NCBI GenBank assembly: GCA_934680015.1
Contig: CAKUSP010000014.1
Location: 1-12,957, forward strand
DNA from: an uncultured Bacteroidales bacterium
GTDB lineage: Bacteria; Bacteroidota; Bacteroidia; Bacteroidales; UBA932
Length of the DNA: 12,957 nucleotides
Direction of reading: 5' to 3'
Part shown: piece by piece, positions 7,448-12,957 of the stretch
How positions within the stretch are numbered: the stretch's first letter is position 1
How the letters are laid out: each line of letters begins with the position of its first letter
The notes under the pieces: model-generated
Seen by the model: the letters and a program-made list of their open reading frames with translations, nothing else
Told to the model about the DNA's origin: nothing
Databases searched by the model: none
Made by a program: the position numbers and the translations under genes

Positions 7448-8182
7448 TTAAAGACTAGCCAATATTGCTGGAGCCTGAATGGCTGCATTAATTGCGACAG
7501 CAATGAAAGCGGCTACGATCAAGGTAGAAACTATGCAGCCTATAACTTTCAGCCTCTTAAACCAAATGGAATTGTTCCATCCTATGGTTTGGAACATACT
7601 CCAAAATCCGTGTGTCAGGTGGAACCACAATGCTATGAACCAAACGATATAAAGAGCCAATATCCACCATTTGCCGAAGGTAAAGCTTAAAAGGATATAA
7701 GGATTATCTTCGTAGGTGCCGATTCCGAAAAGTTCTGGTAACTGCATTTTAGCCCAGAAGTGGGTAAGGTGGAAGGCTATGAATCCTAAAACGACGATTC
7801 CGAGAACAAACATGTTCCTTGAAGACCACGAATCGGCAGCAGCTTTTGACTTAACTTCATAGCGTTTTAGTCCGCCGCGTGCAGATACGTTCTTAGCGGT
7901 TAACCAGCAGCCCCATACTATGTGGATAAGAAATCCTAAAGCAAGGATTGGAACCATAATGCTGATAACGGGTGTGGACATAAAGTCACAGCCTAATTTG
8001 AATAGTCCATCACCTGCAGAAAAGAGCTTGTCGTCTGCAGCAACGACTCCGTATTTGCCAGTGAAAGAGTCGATTACAGAAAAGAAGTTGATGGTTACGT
8101 GAAGGAGCAAGAAAAGAATAAGGAATGCACCGCTGATAGCTTGCACGAATTTCTTGCCGATAGAAGAGTTAATCATGAACAT
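7448..8182 (-). CDS. sdhC: Succinate dehydrogenase/fumarate reductase cytochrome b subunit (b558 type)
   Basis: This is the membrane anchor that carries heme b and passes electrons between quinone and the flavoprotein/iron-sulfur subunits. The 244 residues contain five hydrophobic spans, at about 12-35, 70-94, 123-143, 169-190 and 213-237. Heme-ligand candidates lie in or near them: H28 in LLLHVTIN, H87 in GFLIHIVWGCW, H138/H141 in AFHLTHFW, and H188/H191 in WFHLTHGFW. The paired FHLTH motifs are typical of the two-heme b558 family. The ATG at 8176 (MINSS) is an alternative start. The catalytic sdhA and sdhB normally follow sdhC directly in Bacteroidetes, but here dusB follows. Confidence 0.93.
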   Translation of the reverse strand: MFMINSSIGKKFVQAISGAFLILFLLLHVTINFFSVIDSFTGKYGVVAADDKLFSAGDGLFKLGCDFMSTPVISIMVPILALGFLIHIVWGCWLTAKNVSARGGLKRYEVKSKAAADSWSSRNMFVLGIVVLGFIAFHLTHFWAKMQLPELFGIGTYEDNPYILLSFTFGKWWILALYIVWFIALWFHLTHGFWSMFQTIGWNNSIWFKRLKVIGCIVSTLIVAAFIAVAINAAIQAPAILASL

Positions 8183-8217
8183 ATCTTTGTTTCTTTTATT
8201 ATTTCGTCAAAAACATA

Positions 8218-8225
8218 CAAATATA
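8218..8225 (-). promoter_or_regulatory. -7 element for the sdhC operon
   Basis: The minus strand reads TATATTTG, a full match to TAnnTTTG, 35 bases before the sdhC ATG. The -33 position has no clear TTTG. It lies in the 81-base gap between sdhC and the short YD-repeat ORF, marking where the accessory region gives way to conserved genes. Confidence 0.42.
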
Positions 8226-8263
8226 ACTCAAATATCTCAAGTTTTATAATTTTTGTTTTTCAC

Positions 8264-8383
8264 TTATTCTATGTTCTTTTCTATCCTATTCCCCGCATCA
8301 TCATAGGTGTATTCCACCACATTATCAGTCAACGCACATACTAGTAAAATACCCACAAAGATTGCTATTAAATTTATTTTCAT
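8264..8383 (-). CDS. 39-residue secreted peptide with a single YD repeat (Rhs remnant or small gene)
   Basis: A complete short frame runs from ATG at 8383 to TAA at 8266-8264. The first ~18 residues form a signal peptide (MKINLIAIFVGILLVCA). The rest, DNVVEYTYDDAGNRIEKN, is one textbook YD repeat (Y-x-Y-D-x-x-G-N-R) as found in Rhs and teneurin-like proteins. Bacteroidetes YD-repeat proteins often begin with exactly this kind of signal peptide followed by EYTYDxAGNR. It may therefore be the severed 5' end of a former Rhs gene, or a small gene kept with the cassette. It starts 31 bases after the lipoprotein stop and shares a similar opening with it (MKINLIAI against MKLNYLIA). Confidence 0.6.
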   Translation of the reverse strand: MKINLIAIFVGILLVCALTDNVVEYTYDDAGNRIEKNIE

Positions 8384-8414
8384 ATCGTTATTACTTTATT
8401 TATTTTCAATATAG

Positions 8415-8972
8415 TCACCGTAATCCAAGATTTCTCTTTTCATTGTCTGTTGATGTATTACCATATTTCGAAATAACATATTCATACTTCGGCCACATTT
8501 TTATATCTTTCATTCTTTCATCTGGCGGAAAATGAATCTCTAATTCTCTTTTATTGTTTACCAAATTAAAATAATCTTTTTTAGTTATATCATACCTCAC
8601 CAAATATGATTCAACTTGAGCCAAATCATATTCATGTCTTTCATAAACAAAAACTCGCAGAGTATCAAGCTTAAAAATTTCAAATAAACCATATGAGGAA
8701 TAACAGCTATACACCTCTCCAGCAGTTGTAAAAAAAGACACCGAAACATCATTATATCCCATAATGGTTGTATTTTTAGATGATACTTCCTTTAAATCTT
8801 TACTCCGAAAAATTTCTCCTCCCATACAATAGCCATATATTTTACAAGGAATAAAAAATGAAACATCTTTTTGACTATCATTATGAAGACTAAAATCCAA
8901 GCCATGGTGTTCAAGTATGCAAGACCCTGAAATAAAAACAGCTCCAAATGCAATTAAATAATTCAATTTCAT
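8415..8972 (-). CDS. Putative lipoprotein in the Rhs cassette; possible immunity protein
   Basis: The 185-residue product opens MKLNYLIAFGAVFISGSC, a lipoprotein-like signal with cysteine at residue 18. The mature part is beta-rich and aromatic (SFFIPCKIYGYC, VSVSFFTTAGEVY, LDTLRVFVYERHEYD). It ends with a helical YLVRYDITKKDYFNLV and a HFPPDERMKDIKMWPKYEY segment. That FPP-x(4)-MK-x-IKM-x-P pattern resembles a recurrent Bacteroides lipoprotein group, recalled from memory and not searched. It lies 39 bases after a truncated Rhs core on the same strand, the slot where an immunity gene sits. Immunity function is therefore an inference from position. The sequence is clearly more AT-rich than the neighbouring Rhs DNA. 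Confidence 0.65.
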   Translation of the reverse strand: MKLNYLIAFGAVFISGSCILEHHGLDFSLHNDSQKDVSFFIPCKIYGYCMGGEIFRSKDLKEVSSKNTTIMGYNDVSVSFFTTAGEVYSCYSSYGLFEIFKLDTLRVFVYERHEYDLAQVESYLVRYDITKKDYFNLVNNKRELEIHFPPDERMKDIKMWPKYEYVISKYGNTSTDNEKRNLGLR

Positions 8973-9011
8973 ACTATTAATAATTTAGGGCAGTGATATT
9001 CTTTCTCACTA

Positions 9012-9653
9012 TTACTCATATGACACCCCTAAATGCTCACACAAAGTATCATACTCTTCATTCGGGTTTATATATCCAAGTTCAGGCATGTTACCCTTAT
9101 ACACAAAGCAGTGCTCGTTGGTTATTCCATCGACATTCCGTCTTACGAACTCCAAGTTACCATTCAAGTCATACATTATGTCTTTTTCAGTCCCCACTGA
9201 AGTCTGCACTCCATTAACGAACCGCCTATTTCCTATGAACCTGCCAAGGTGGTCATAGTCATATTCATTTCGCACGCGCTTGGTATCGGAACTTCCGAAC
9301 AGGTTATGGCCAAAACTCACTTCACTCACAAGTCCGTCGTAACGATAACTTATCTGATTATTAAAGAGTAGTTCATCAGGACGCCTTGTCTTTATGCTGG
9401 TAACCCACCCAAGCAAGTTCCGCTCAGTGCTTTCGCTAAGACATTCTACAGCATCTCCCTCTTTCCCACTCTTTTTGTAAAGCCTTCCAAGTTTATCGTA
9501 CTCATACTGAACACTTTTCAGCGCCTCACCATCAAGTGTTCTCCCACTACCGACAAGCCGTCCTCTGTCATCGTAAGTGCTTTTCGCACGCAACTCATGA
9601 ACCTCTCCTGAACGATATTGATGCCTTTCGCTGTATGCCATTTCATTCCCCAC
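9012..9653 (-). CDS. Rhs/YD-repeat core fragment without toxin tip (fragment C)
   Basis: The 213-residue frame opens at a GTG and is built of YD repeats: KSTYDDRGRLVGSGR, VQYEYDKLGRLYKKSG, NEYDYDHLGRFIGNR and IMYDLNGNLEFVRRN. These units form the beta-strand shell of Rhs toxins. It stops after CFVYKGNMPEL plus a ~20-residue tail, before the NLP and DPNG core landmarks, so it has no tip. Rhs-like sequence (SFYSWKYDFVGNEM) extends 14 codons upstream of the GTG to a TAA at 9698-9696, so this start is not ancestral and the gene is a 5'-truncated remnant. It may be a pseudogene. In a full Rhs this segment would lie just before the part kept in fragment B. Confidence 0.75.
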   Translation of the reverse strand: MGNEMAYSERHQYRSGEVHELRAKSTYDDRGRLVGSGRTLDGEALKSVQYEYDKLGRLYKKSGKEGDAVECLSESTERNLLGWVTSIKTRRPDELLFNNQISYRYDGLVSEVSFGHNLFGSSDTKRVRNEYDYDHLGRFIGNRRFVNGVQTSVGTEKDIMYDLNGNLEFVRRNVDGITNEHCFVYKGNMPELGYINPNEEYDTLCEHLGVSYE

Positions 9654-9762
9654 GAAATCGTACTTCCACGAATAAAATGATGCACAAGTACTGAATTATT
9701 TCGAAAAAAAGAAGGTGACTAATTGGTCCTTTCGACCTTTAGCCACATTCCTTACTACGACT

Positions 9763-10347
9763 TTAGTAAATGACCATTGTTTCTGTTGCTTTTTGCGCAC
9801 GTACGCATGCTATTTTAAGCAGTCGCACCATTCTTTTTGAATATGGCTTATAAATCTCAATTAGTTCATTACCATGTTTTAAAATATAAACAGGAAAAAA
9901 ACCAATGAGAGCCATTTGAAGGAAAGAAATCACTTCCTCATCAGTCTTTTTAAAAAAATACGATGTCATTCTCTTTGGGTGGTTTAACAGAAGCTGCAGT
10001 GTTCCATCAATTACATATTCCACGGCATCTGTTGAACTCCATACATAATTGTAAGAAAGACTAAGTATTTTATCAAGTACTTTTGATTCTAGTACTCCAT
10101 CATTAGAAAACAAAAAATTAAGATGTTCATTCGCATCATCATATAGTATTTTTTTTTGCCAATTATCAAAGTCGTACCCATACACATTTATAAAATCCTC
10201 ATACTTATCTGGAAATGCATCTACAAAGGCATCGTAGTCTTTCTCTTCGTAAGCTTTTTGAAGTGCATCTGCACATTTCTGCACATCAAAGGATGAAAGT
10301 AATATAATTATGCCTATCATATAGATAATTAAACTAAACTTACTCAT
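9763..10347 (-). CDS. Exported immunity-protein candidate B, paired with tip B
   Basis: This 194-residue protein starts 8 bases after the stop of the tip-B gene. The first ~20 residues (FSLIIYMIGIIILLSS) are a hydrophobic export signal or anchor. The mature part is mostly helical, acidic near the start (AYEEKDYDAFVDAFPDKYEDF), and contains LSLSYNYVW and DEEVISFLQMAL. It is a paralogue of the protein at 11534-12121, roughly 60% identical, with a near-identical stretch at about 22-58 and stronger divergence in the middle and last third. Position and pairing with a toxin tip argue for immunity, and the export signal argues for action outside the cytoplasm. No known family is recognised. Confidence 0.7.
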   Translation of the reverse strand: MSKFSLIIYMIGIIILLSSFDVQKCADALQKAYEEKDYDAFVDAFPDKYEDFINVYGYDFDNWQKKILYDDANEHLNFLFSNDGVLESKVLDKILSLSYNYVWSSTDAVEYVIDGTLQLLLNHPKRMTSYFFKKTDEEVISFLQMALIGFFPVYILKHGNELIEIYKPYSKRMVRLLKIACVRAQKATETMVIY

Positions 10348-10355
10348 AATTCACT

Positions 10356-10446
10356 TTATTTTAATCGTTTATTACTTATTATGGTTCTAACATTCTTAGC
10401 CCCTACACTTTCTATGAAGCCTTGCAATTCTTTAAATTTGTCACCA
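10356..10446. repeat. Short direct repeat, copy B (last ~30 codons of the tip)
   Basis: This segment matches 12130-12220 at the same offset of 1774 with about four mismatches. It encodes the shared end KFKELQGFIESVGAKNVRTI. With the upstream repeat it brackets a diverged central segment. Confidence 0.8.
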
Positions 10447-11534
10447 CCTCCAGAAATATTCCCATTTCCATTATAAGTAGCACCCACTAACTGACACCCT
10501 AAGGTGTGTGCACGTATGCGCCCTATATGATATAGAATCTTTCGTGATCTCGGAACTAATTCATTATACAGAATATAATTATCCTTATACTTTTCACTAT
10601 GATAATTATCTATATTATAGACCCCTTCAGGAATACGTTTATTCATGTTTGGCGTGGTGGTATCTGGTCCTTCTGGCTCAAGAATAACTCCTGTCACAGT
10701 ACCATCGCCACCAACAGTCTCGAATGTGCTAACGGTATAGTTAGAAGTTTCCTCAAAACGATGCTGGATAATTAGTCCACCTACTTCTTCAAATCCTTCT
10801 GGAGAAGCATTTCGTACCATTACTGCCGAATAAGTACTTATGTCTAAGTATTCATCTGTTACTAAAAATATTTTGTTATCATCGATATTATCAGAAGTGA
10901 TAAAATCTCCTCCATAAGAGTAATACACCGCCTCCCCATTGGGATCCACGAAGTTTACGGGGTTATTGTTGCAGTAGTTGTATGGTGAGGAGGAAGTGTA
11001 GTTCCAAGCTTGTGGGTCAATGGAGTTCCATCGAGCAATGTTTGGACTGTAGTACCGCGAGCCGAAGTCGAGTAAGTCAGCCTCGTCGTATCCTCCGAAG
11101 TCTTGGAGTTCTTTTCCTGCGTAATGCCACCTGTTGTTACCCACCTGATATGGAGGATTGTATTCTTCCAGCCTCGTTCCGTACGGAAGATAATCGTTTA
11201 TCTCTATCGGGAAACCATTATCCGAGCGAACGACAGCGCGCACATTTCCTAAATAATCCTTCACATCCCAGCACTCCCATAATTCACCATCCGGAGTGTC
11301 ACTACAATACACCCTACCATCAGGAATACCTACAAACTCCAAGATTACAGCCCCACTTGCACTGACATCGTACACAAAACTCCCTCTGTACATCACAGAC
11401 GATCCATCGCTTTTCCTTACCGAAAGCTTCGTTCCATCCGAAAGATACTTATATGTCAGAGTGTTAACCATACTTGGCAAATTTAAGAATGACACTGCCA
11501 GGGTCCATAGTCCCAGCAGTGTCACAATAATCAC
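10356..11534 (-). CDS. Displaced Rhs 3' fragment with DUF5675-like toxin tip (copy B, orphan)
   Basis: The 392-residue frame opens at a GTG whose G is the last base of the upstream immunity gene's TAG. Residues ~18-200 are the end of an Rhs core: NLPSMV, YRGSFVYD, DYLGNVRAVVR, YLPYGTRLEEYN, HYAGKEL, DFGSRYYSPNIARWNSIDP and YNYCNNNPVNFVDPNG. A pre-tip region (~201-250) leads to the tip (~251-392) with LEPEGPDTTTP, RIPEGVYNIDNYHS and ILYHIGRIRAHTLGC, resembling DUF5675. H336, T344, G346 and C347 form an H-x(7)-T-x-G-C motif like that of YkuD enzymes. Most of the core and its secretion signal are missing, so this is an orphan module. The accidental N-terminus (MIIVTLLGLWTLAVSFL) is strongly hydrophobic. 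Confidence 0.75.
   Translation of the reverse strand: MIIVTLLGLWTLAVSFLNLPSMVNTLTYKYLSDGTKLSVRKSDGSSVMYRGSFVYDVSASGAVILEFVGIPDGRVYCSDTPDGELWECWDVKDYLGNVRAVVRSDNGFPIEINDYLPYGTRLEEYNPPYQVGNNRWHYAGKELQDFGGYDEADLLDFGSRYYSPNIARWNSIDPQAWNYTSSSPYNYCNNNPVNFVDPNGEAVYYSYGGDFITSDNIDDNKIFLVTDEYLDISTYSAVMVRNASPEGFEEVGGLIIQHRFEETSNYTVSTFETVGGDGTVTGVILEPEGPDTTTPNMNKRIPEGVYNIDNYHSEKYKDNYILYNELVPRSRKILYHIGRIRAHTLGCQLVGATYNGNGNISGGGDKFKELQGFIESVGAKNVRTIISNKRLK
10777..11183. repeat. Direct repeat, copy B (Rhs core end and pre-tip region)
   Basis: These 407 bases match 12551-12957 at a constant offset of 1774 with no indels and only six mismatches, all in the core-coding part. The repeat continues past the right edge in copy A, so its true length there is unknown. 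It covers the DPNG core end and the pre-tip region, and ends abruptly where the tip begins to diverge. Confidence 0.9.
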
Positions 11535-12121
11535 TAATAGACGACTAGTACATCACATGCTTTTTTAGCACGCTCAAATGCTATTTTCGCTAATTTTATT
11601 ATTCGACCCGAATAGGGCTCGTAGGTTTTTATGAGTTTGTCATATTTGGATAAATATCCTGGATCGTCAGAAAGCAAACAAGTAAGCGCCATCTGAATAA
11701 ATGATATTACTTCATCATCTGTCTTCTTGGAAAAATACTCCGTCATTTCTTTAGGATAATCTAATAGGACTTGTTTTGTTCCCTCAATTACATAATCAAC
11801 CGCATCAGCATTCCATATATAATTATAAGATAGACTTAAAAGTTTATTAAGTACATTTTCTTCTAGAACTTTTTCGTTATTAAACAAAAAATCTAAATGT
11901 TCTGCATAATAATCGTATAATAATTTTTTTGTACGTTTTTTAGAATCATATCCATATACATTCACAAAATCCTCGTATTTATCCGGAAATGCATCTACAA
12001 AGGCGTCATAGTCTTTCTCTTCATATGCCTTTAGAAGAGCATTAGCGCATTTTTGCACATCAAATGACGAAAGCAAAAAAACAATCCCTACCATATAGGT
12101 GATAAATCTAAATTTGTTCAT
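11534..12121 (-). CDS. Exported immunity-protein candidate A, paired with tip A
   Basis: This 195-residue protein starts 8 bases after the stop of the Rhs gene that enters from the right edge, so it should be the cognate partner of tip A. It has the same plan as its paralogue at 9763-10347: a hydrophobic signal (FRFITYMVGIVFLLSS), then DVQKCANAL and EEKDYDAFVDAFPDKYEDF, then a helical body with LSLSYNYIW and DDEVISFIQMAL. The section between about 57 and 90 and the part after 145 (TCLLSDDPGYLSKYDK) differ most from the paralogue. A diverged pair, each next to a diverged tip, is what toxin-specific immunity predicts. Its stop shares a base with the GTG of orphan copy B. Confidence 0.72.
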   Translation of the reverse strand: MNKFRFITYMVGIVFLLSSFDVQKCANALLKAYEEKDYDAFVDAFPDKYEDFVNVYGYDSKKRTKKLLYDYYAEHLDFLFNNEKVLEENVLNKLLSLSYNYIWNADAVDYVIEGTKQVLLDYPKEMTEYFSKKTDDEVISFIQMALTCLLSDDPGYLSKYDKLIKTYEPYSGRIIKLAKIAFERAKKACDVLVVY

Positions 12122-12129
12122 AATTTTCT

Positions 12130-12220
12130 TTATTTTAATTGTTTATTACTTATTATCGTCCTAACATTCTTAGCCCCTACACTTTCTATGAAGCCTTGCA
12201 ATTCTTTAAATTTATCACCA
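12130..12220. repeat. Short direct repeat, copy A (last ~30 codons of the tip)
   Basis: This is the partner of 10356-10446, flanking the diverged catalytic segment of tip A on its 3' side. Confidence 0.8.
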
Positions 12221-12957
12221 CTGTTCCATACATTTCCTTTTCCATCATAAGTTGTTCCTGGCAATAAACATCCCTCTGTTTTATCTCCATTATTGCCTAT
12301 ATGATAGAGGATTTTCCTTGACCTAGGGACGTCTTCATTAAACAAAATATAATTATCAGGATATTTCGCACTATGATAATTATCTATATTATAGACTCCT
12401 TCAGGAATACGTTTATCCATATTCGGTGTCGTGGTATCAGGGCCTTCAGGTTCAAGTATGTATCCTGTAATAGTAATATCCCCTCCGATGGTTTCAAAAG
12501 TACTGACCGTGTAATTCGATCCTTCTTCAAAGCGGTGCTGAATTATCAATCCACCTACTTCTTCAAATCCTTCTGGAGAAGCATTTCGTACCATTACTGC
12601 CGAATAAGTACTTATGTCTAAGTATTCATCTGTTACTAAAAATATTTTGTTATCATCGATATTATCAGAAGTGATAAAATCTCCTCCATAAGAGTAATAC
12701 ACCGCCTCCCCATTGGGATCCACGAAGTTTACGGGGTTATTGTTGCAGTAGTTGTATGGTGAGGAGGAAGTGTAGTTCCAAGCTTGTGGGTCAATGGAGT
12801 TCCATCGAGCAATGGTTGGGCTGTAGTACCGCGAGCCGAAGTCGAGTAAGTTAGCCTCGTCGTATCCTCCGAAGTCTTGAAGTTCTTTTCCTGCATAATG
12901 CCACCTGTTATTACCCACCTGATATGGAGGATTGTATTCTTCCAGCCTCGTTCCGTA
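12130..12957 (-). CDS. Rhs protein C-terminus with DUF5675-like toxin tip (copy A, partial; 5' end outside window)
   Basis: The frame is open through the right edge (275 residues seen, beginning YGTRLEEYN), so the internal GTG at 12918 is not the start. Visible residues 1-83 are the last part of the Rhs core (HYAGKEL, DFGSRYYSPTIARWNSIDP, YNYCNNNPVNFVDPNG), which cuts or closes the shell around the toxin in known Rhs proteins. The tip contains LEPEGPDTTTP, RIPEGVYNIDNYHS and ILYHIGNNGDKTEGC. The HIGN...T-x-GC pattern fits DUF5675 better than copy B does, and H219/C230 (visible numbering) are the putative catalytic pair. It is followed after 8 bases by its immunity candidate. This is likely the tip in current use, provided the part outside the window is intact. 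Confidence 0.8.
   Translation of the reverse strand, partial: YGTRLEEYNPPYQVGNNRWHYAGKELQDFGGYDEANLLDFGSRYYSPTIARWNSIDPQAWNYTSSSPYNYCNNNPVNFVDPNGEAVYYSYGGDFITSDNIDDNKIFLVTDEYLDISTYSAVMVRNASPEGFEEVGGLIIQHRFEEGSNYTVSTFETIGGDITITGYILEPEGPDTTTPNMDKRIPEGVYNIDNYHSAKYPDNYILFNEDVPRSRKILYHIGNNGDKTEGCLLPGTTYDGKGNVWNSGDKFKELQGFIESVGAKNVRTIISNKQLK
12551..12957. repeat. Direct repeat, copy A (Rhs core end and pre-tip region)
   Basis: This is the partner of 10777-11183. The near identity against diverged tips points to recent duplication or ongoing gene conversion between the cassettes. Confidence 0.9.

Noticed and set aside
6045..7451. Rightward frames of 65-135 codons opposite lpxK, dusB and sdhC
   Set aside because: The minus strand carries well-recognised enzymes with intact motifs throughout. 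The plus frames show unlikely composition and no family features.
8993..9217. Rightward 74-codon frame opposite Rhs fragment C
   Set aside because: The opposite strand encodes clear YD repeats, and the plus frame is rich in H, S and T with no recognisable feature.
9712..9748. Small hairpin GGTC-GAAAG-GACC on the minus strand after immunity B, near a run of seven T
   Set aside because: The stem is only four base pairs and the T run starts well after it, so it does not support an intrinsic terminator call.
10982..11568. Rightward frames of 127 and 90 codons opposite Rhs copy B
   Set aside because: They mirror the conserved Rhs core and have no independent support.
12130..12918. GTG at 12918 as the start of the Rhs copy A protein
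   Set aside because: The frame continues upstream to the window edge with residues identical to the core of copy B, so the GTG is an internal valine codon.
1..12957. CRISPR array, tRNA or rRNA genes, insertion sequence
   Set aside because: I saw no regularly spaced short repeats, tRNA cloverleaf, rRNA segment, transposase motif or terminal inverted repeats. The only long repeats are the Rhs duplications.

Overview
This looks like chromosome from a Bacteroidales-type bacterium. It has Bacteroidetes-style promoters (TAnnTTTG near -7, no clear Shine-Dalgarno sequences), lipid A biosynthesis, a b558-type SdhC, a U32 protein of the Bacteroidales kind, and Rhs/YD-repeat proteins ending in the YNYCNNNPVNFVDPNG form of the core. 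I cannot name the genus from this sequence.

Positions 1-8182 are conserved chromosome. A short leftward ORF with a signal peptide (165-73) is followed in frame by a TAA. It sits across a divergent promoter region (191-284) from a rightward pair: a secreted TPR protein, and a U32-family protein related to the RNA-hydroxylation factors TrhP/RlhA. This pair ends tail-to-tail against a leftward pair, a membrane-anchored coiled-coil protein followed by hemW. The HemW C-terminal domain appears to have an internal deletion. A rightward gene for a small two-helix membrane protein (4937-5401) shares a compact divergent promoter region with the coiled-coil gene and ends tail-to-tail against a leftward sdhC-dusB-lpxK operon. 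No sdhA or sdhB follows sdhC.

Positions 8183-12957 are an accessory Rhs 'graveyard', all on the minus strand. Read in the direction of transcription it holds: (A) the 3' end of an Rhs gene entering from beyond the right edge, with its C-terminal toxin tip and an immunity candidate; (B) a second, displaced Rhs 3' fragment with a related but diverged tip and its own diverged immunity paralogue; (C) an Rhs core fragment without a tip, followed by a lipoprotein that may be another immunity protein; (D) a 39-residue secreted peptide carrying one YD repeat, missing from a simple ORF scan.

The tips of A and B resemble the DUF5675 family and carry an H-x(7)-T-x-G-C motif like that of L,D-transpeptidase (YkuD-type) enzymes. 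Both immunity candidates start with a hydrophobic export signal. Together this suggests, as an inference, a peptidoglycan-acting toxin neutralised in the periplasm, with A as the deployed tip and B as an older, orphaned pair. The DNA is a mosaic: about 400 bp of core and pre-tip is nearly identical (6 differences), the catalytic region is diverged, and the last ~90 bp is nearly identical again.
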